Below are positions 61,729 to 64,000 of a stretch of DNA of 64,000 nt, in pieces (positions within the stretch are counted from its first letter, which is position 1; each line of letters starts with the position of its first letter). The stretch comes from Virgibacillus sp. MSJ-26 (GTDB lineage Bacteria; Bacillota; Bacilli; Bacillales; Amphibacillaceae). The position numbers and the translations under genes are program-made. The stretch lies in NCBI RefSeq assembly GCF_018918075.1, contig NZ_JAHLPW010000013.1, positions 57,846-121,845 on the forward strand, given 5' to 3'. Below the pieces are notes generated by a model. The model was given only the letters and a program-made list of their open reading frames with translations, was not told the origin of the DNA and ran no database searches.

Positions 61729-62798
61729 GTAGTTTTACCTCTCTTTCTGTTTGTTGCATCATTAAATTTATTTTATTTAATACAATTACTCACATTACTC
61801 AGGGCACAATCTAGATTTTACTATCATAACAAAATTGGAATATAGTTAATGAATATCTTTTATAAGTTTTTGTCTTTATAACTATTTTATTCTATAAGTT
61901 CCACTTACATGGAAAGGAATTTCATATAAACACTGACTCTCTTTATGGCGTTACATGTTAATTATTTCTGTTTAAATAACCAATTACTGATACAACAGTA
62001 TAAATCGCCATATATGTATATTCTTTATTAAAAAGAGTGAAGAGATTTGTTTACATGCTAAACTTTGAATCTAAGCAAGACAAATTCAGTTCATGATCTA
62101 ACTGCTGTCTTCTTAAGATTCTATTTAAAGTTTTTTCCGATGATAATGCATTGCAAGAATTATGTGATTTCCTATAAAAAGTGATAATTTAATGCATCAG
62201 AGGGAGTAATCAGCACAATTGCTTTCATATGTTGACTTATCCCACTACTGACATTACGAACATCCCTCCTCCAAACATTACAATGCTTTGTTAATTACAA
62301 CAGCATTCATATACATTTTCATTTTTACTTTTCATTATATTCATTACTTTCCACCCTACAAAAATCATTGTAGCATGTTATAGCATAACAATCTATCCTT
62401 CATAAGGCAAAGTCACTTTTAACTTTTCTGTCTAATTTTTCCTTATTTGTGACGTCTTTGTGACATTTATTCTTAAACAAATAAAAGGCATAATTGCCCC
62501 TTTCGTTTTTCTCACATATGCGTAGTAACAAGGTTTCACCTGCATAAAAGTTATGACTATCAAAGCACCCCTCATATTATTTCTAGCAAAATAAAAGTAA
62601 CAATGCAAGTATTTTCAACTTAATCATAGTGAAAACATATTTATTACGTGTTATTATATCATAGGCGAAACATTCTTTTATTTATTGTTTCAATTAATTG
62701 CTTTGTTTACATACTACCTATTATTATAGAATGTAATGTGTTTTATAAATGTTACAATTTGTAAAATAAGATACATCAAGTTAAAGTGAGGCATCGTT
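61729..62798. other. 1-kb gene-free gap between ctaC and ctaA
   Basis: AT-rich, with no frame of useful length on either strand. B. subtilis carries the heme O synthase gene ctaB here, between ctaA and ctaC. I see no CtaB motif or remnant. The region should hold the divergent ctaC and ctaA promoters. A very short frame with GGAGGAGGG upstream lies near 62235-62271 on the minus strand but codes for only 8 residues. Confidence 0.7.
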
Positions 62799-63764
62799 AT
62801 GATTAAATATTTAAAATGGTTATCAGTAATTGCTACTTTAGGCATGGTTTTTGTTTTGCTTGGTGGTGCTCTTGTTACTAAAACAGATTCAGGTGCAGGA
62901 TGTGGAGCAAGTTGGCCTTTATGTCATGGTGAATTGATTCCATCAGAAATCACGCCAGAATTAGTTATAGAACTTAGTCACCGACTGGTCTCAGGTATCG
63001 TAGGTATTGCTGTATTGGCCTTATCTTTTCTCTCGTGGAAGCATATTGGACATATACGGGAAGTGAAATTCTTATCTTTTATGTCACTCTTCTTCCTAGT
63101 GTTACAAGGATTAATTGGAGCAGCTGCAGTTGTGTGGGGGCAATCCGACTTTGTCTTGGCACTTCATTTCGGAATATCCCTTATTTCATTCGCAGCTATT
63201 TTCCTACTTGCCTTATTAATATTTGAGATTGATAAAAAGTTTGACGCAGAATCCTTATTCATACAAAAGAAACATCGAGTTGAAATTTATTTGTTAACAA
63301 TCTATACATTCATCGTCGTATATACTGGTGCGTTAGTACGCCACACTAATTCAGAACTTGCTTGTGAAAGTTGGCCATTTTGCACTAACGCAAAGCCTTT
63401 TTCCTTTATGTCAACAAACCACATGGAAGTATGGGTCCAAATGGGACATCGTTTAGCTGCAGGAATCCTTTTCATTTGGACAATCCTTTTTGTATTTAAA
63501 CTGATTAAACAATATCAATCTAGTCGTGTAATGTATTGGGGCTTAATTTCGTTAGCTACATTTATTACCCTTCAAGTCGCTTTTGGTGCACTAATTATTT
63601 TCACATTACTGAATCTCGGAATTGCATTACTTCACGCCCTGTTTATCTCATGCTATTTTGGGGTTTTAAGCTATTTCATTCTCCTTTCTTCACGAAGTGC
63701 TGCTAAAGAAAGAACCGCAATTAAGGACGATAAGGTGGACGGGAACGTCAGTTATATTAAATAG
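62799..63764 (+). CDS. ctaA: Heme A synthase
   Basis: Converts heme O to heme A for the caa3 oxidase. The 321 residues have eight helices in two similar halves, each with a heme-ligand pair (ELSHRLVSG and QMGHRLAAG, with HFGIS and LLHALFI) and a cysteine pair (CGASWPLC near 34-41; CESWPFC near 190-196), the Bacillus-type extracellular disulfide loops. GTGAGG precedes the ATG. It is divergent from ctaC. The heme O donor enzyme CtaB must be encoded elsewhere. Confidence 0.96.
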   Translation: MIKYLKWLSVIATLGMVFVLLGGALVTKTDSGAGCGASWPLCHGELIPSEITPELVIELSHRLVSGIVGIAVLALSFLSWKHIGHIREVKFLSFMSLFFLVLQGLIGAAAVVWGQSDFVLALHFGISLISFAAIFLLALLIFEIDKKFDAESLFIQKKHRVEIYLLTIYTFIVVYTGALVRHTNSELACESWPFCTNAKPFSFMSTNHMEVWVQMGHRLAAGILFIWTILFVFKLIKQYQSSRVMYWGLISLATFITLQVAFGALIIFTLLNLGIALLHALFISCYFGVLSYFILLSSRSAAKERTAIKDDKVDGNVSYIK

Positions 63765-63767
63765 GGA

Positions 63768-63882
63768 AAGATGTTGGGACATAAGTATTTTAGTTAATGT
63801 AAAAGCGAACGTATTAAAGTATATTTCTTTTAATATACACTTTTAAAATCAATTACTAATACTTAGTTTTGTCCCATCCTCT
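63768..63882 (+). mobile_element. MITE-like element, copy 2 (short form)
   Basis: Begins GTTGGGACATAAGTATT at 63773 and ends AATACTTAGTTTTGTCCCATC. The left 78 nt match copy 1 with one difference (T to G) and the right 32 nt with one. The 282-nt interior of copy 1 is absent. An internal GTATATT/AATATAC stem is present. It begins 4-9 nt after the ctaA stop and may serve as its terminator. The remaining sequence to 64000 shows no gene. Confidence 0.75.
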
Positions 63883-64000
63883 TTCCTACGATTAGTCAAG
63901 TCTAAACCTTATAAATTCAATAAGGATTTATTGATTGAAAAAATTTGGCATATCAAATAAACCCCATGTATTTAATTTTTTAAACTGTGGGAAGATATGT

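Noticed and set aside
62235..62271. 8-codon frame after GGAGGAGGG upstream of ctaC
   Set aside because: Good ribosome binding site but far too short and about 500 nt from ctaC; there is no sign of an attenuator to make it a leader peptide.
63885..64000. Possible 3' end of pycA, expected next to ctaA
   Set aside because: The visible 116 nt do not translate into a recognisable pyruvate carboxylase C-terminus in any frame; too little sequence remains to decide.

Overview
The window is a low-G+C, low-repeat stretch of a spore-forming Firmicute chromosome. Nearly every gene matches a Bacillus subtilis gene, and the order is that of the B. subtilis ctaA-to-pyrE region read backwards. The sporulation genes spoIIGA, sigE, sigG, spoVD, spoVE, ylbJ and gerR, bacillithiol synthesis (bshC), a meso-diaminopimelate-type MurE and caa3 oxidase genes place it in the Bacillaceae. 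Protein character and the GC-rich intergenic repeats suggest a halotolerant genus of the Oceanobacillus/Virgibacillus type; the genus is inference.

Layout, left to right. 1-9983: pyrimidine operon pyrR-B-C-carA-carB-K-D-F-E on the minus strand, with PyrR-type attenuators before pyrR and before pyrB. 10148-11522: ylyB and lspA. 11523-12446: a repeat-filled gap. 12447-19505: ileS behind a T-box, then divIVA, ylmH, ylmG, sepF, ylmE, ylmD, ylmC. 19506-20216: a second repeat gap. 20217-22779: sigG, sigE, spoIIGA. 23026-39776: division and cell-wall (dcw) cluster ftsZ, ftsA, divIB, spoVE, murD, mraY, murF, murE, spoVD, pbpB, ftsL, rsmH, mraZ. 40016-54516: bshC, panE, ylbP, gerR, an enoyl-CoA hydratase, rpmF, ylbN, tmcAL, ylbL, ylbJ, coaD, rsmD, ylbG, ylbF, ylbE, ylbD, ylbC. 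54773-63764: ylbA, a YtvI-like membrane protein, ctaG, ctaF, ctaE, ctaD, ctaC and, after a 1-kb empty gap, ctaA.

Relative to B. subtilis the following are missing from their usual places: pyrP, ylyA, ylmA, the ylxW/ylxX/sbp genes, murG, murB, ylbK, ylbB and ctaB. murF has joined the dcw cluster, and an enoyl-CoA hydratase lies between gerR and rpmF.

The most notable point is in the carbamoyl-phosphate synthase small subunit (carA). Its glutaminase nucleophile Cys is Gly and its catalytic His is Gln, in an otherwise well-preserved protein, which predicts an ammonia-dependent or partner-dependent enzyme. The other unusual content is intergenic: a family of mosaic, hairpin-rich repeats placed as inverted pairs, a mobile-looking element with two nearly identical copies after ylbM and after ctaA (one carrying a nested repeat), a 17-bp near-perfect palindrome, and a 37-codon ORF with a strong ribosome binding site in the leader of rsmD (ylbH). 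I found no CRISPR array, tRNA, rRNA, prophage or transposase gene.
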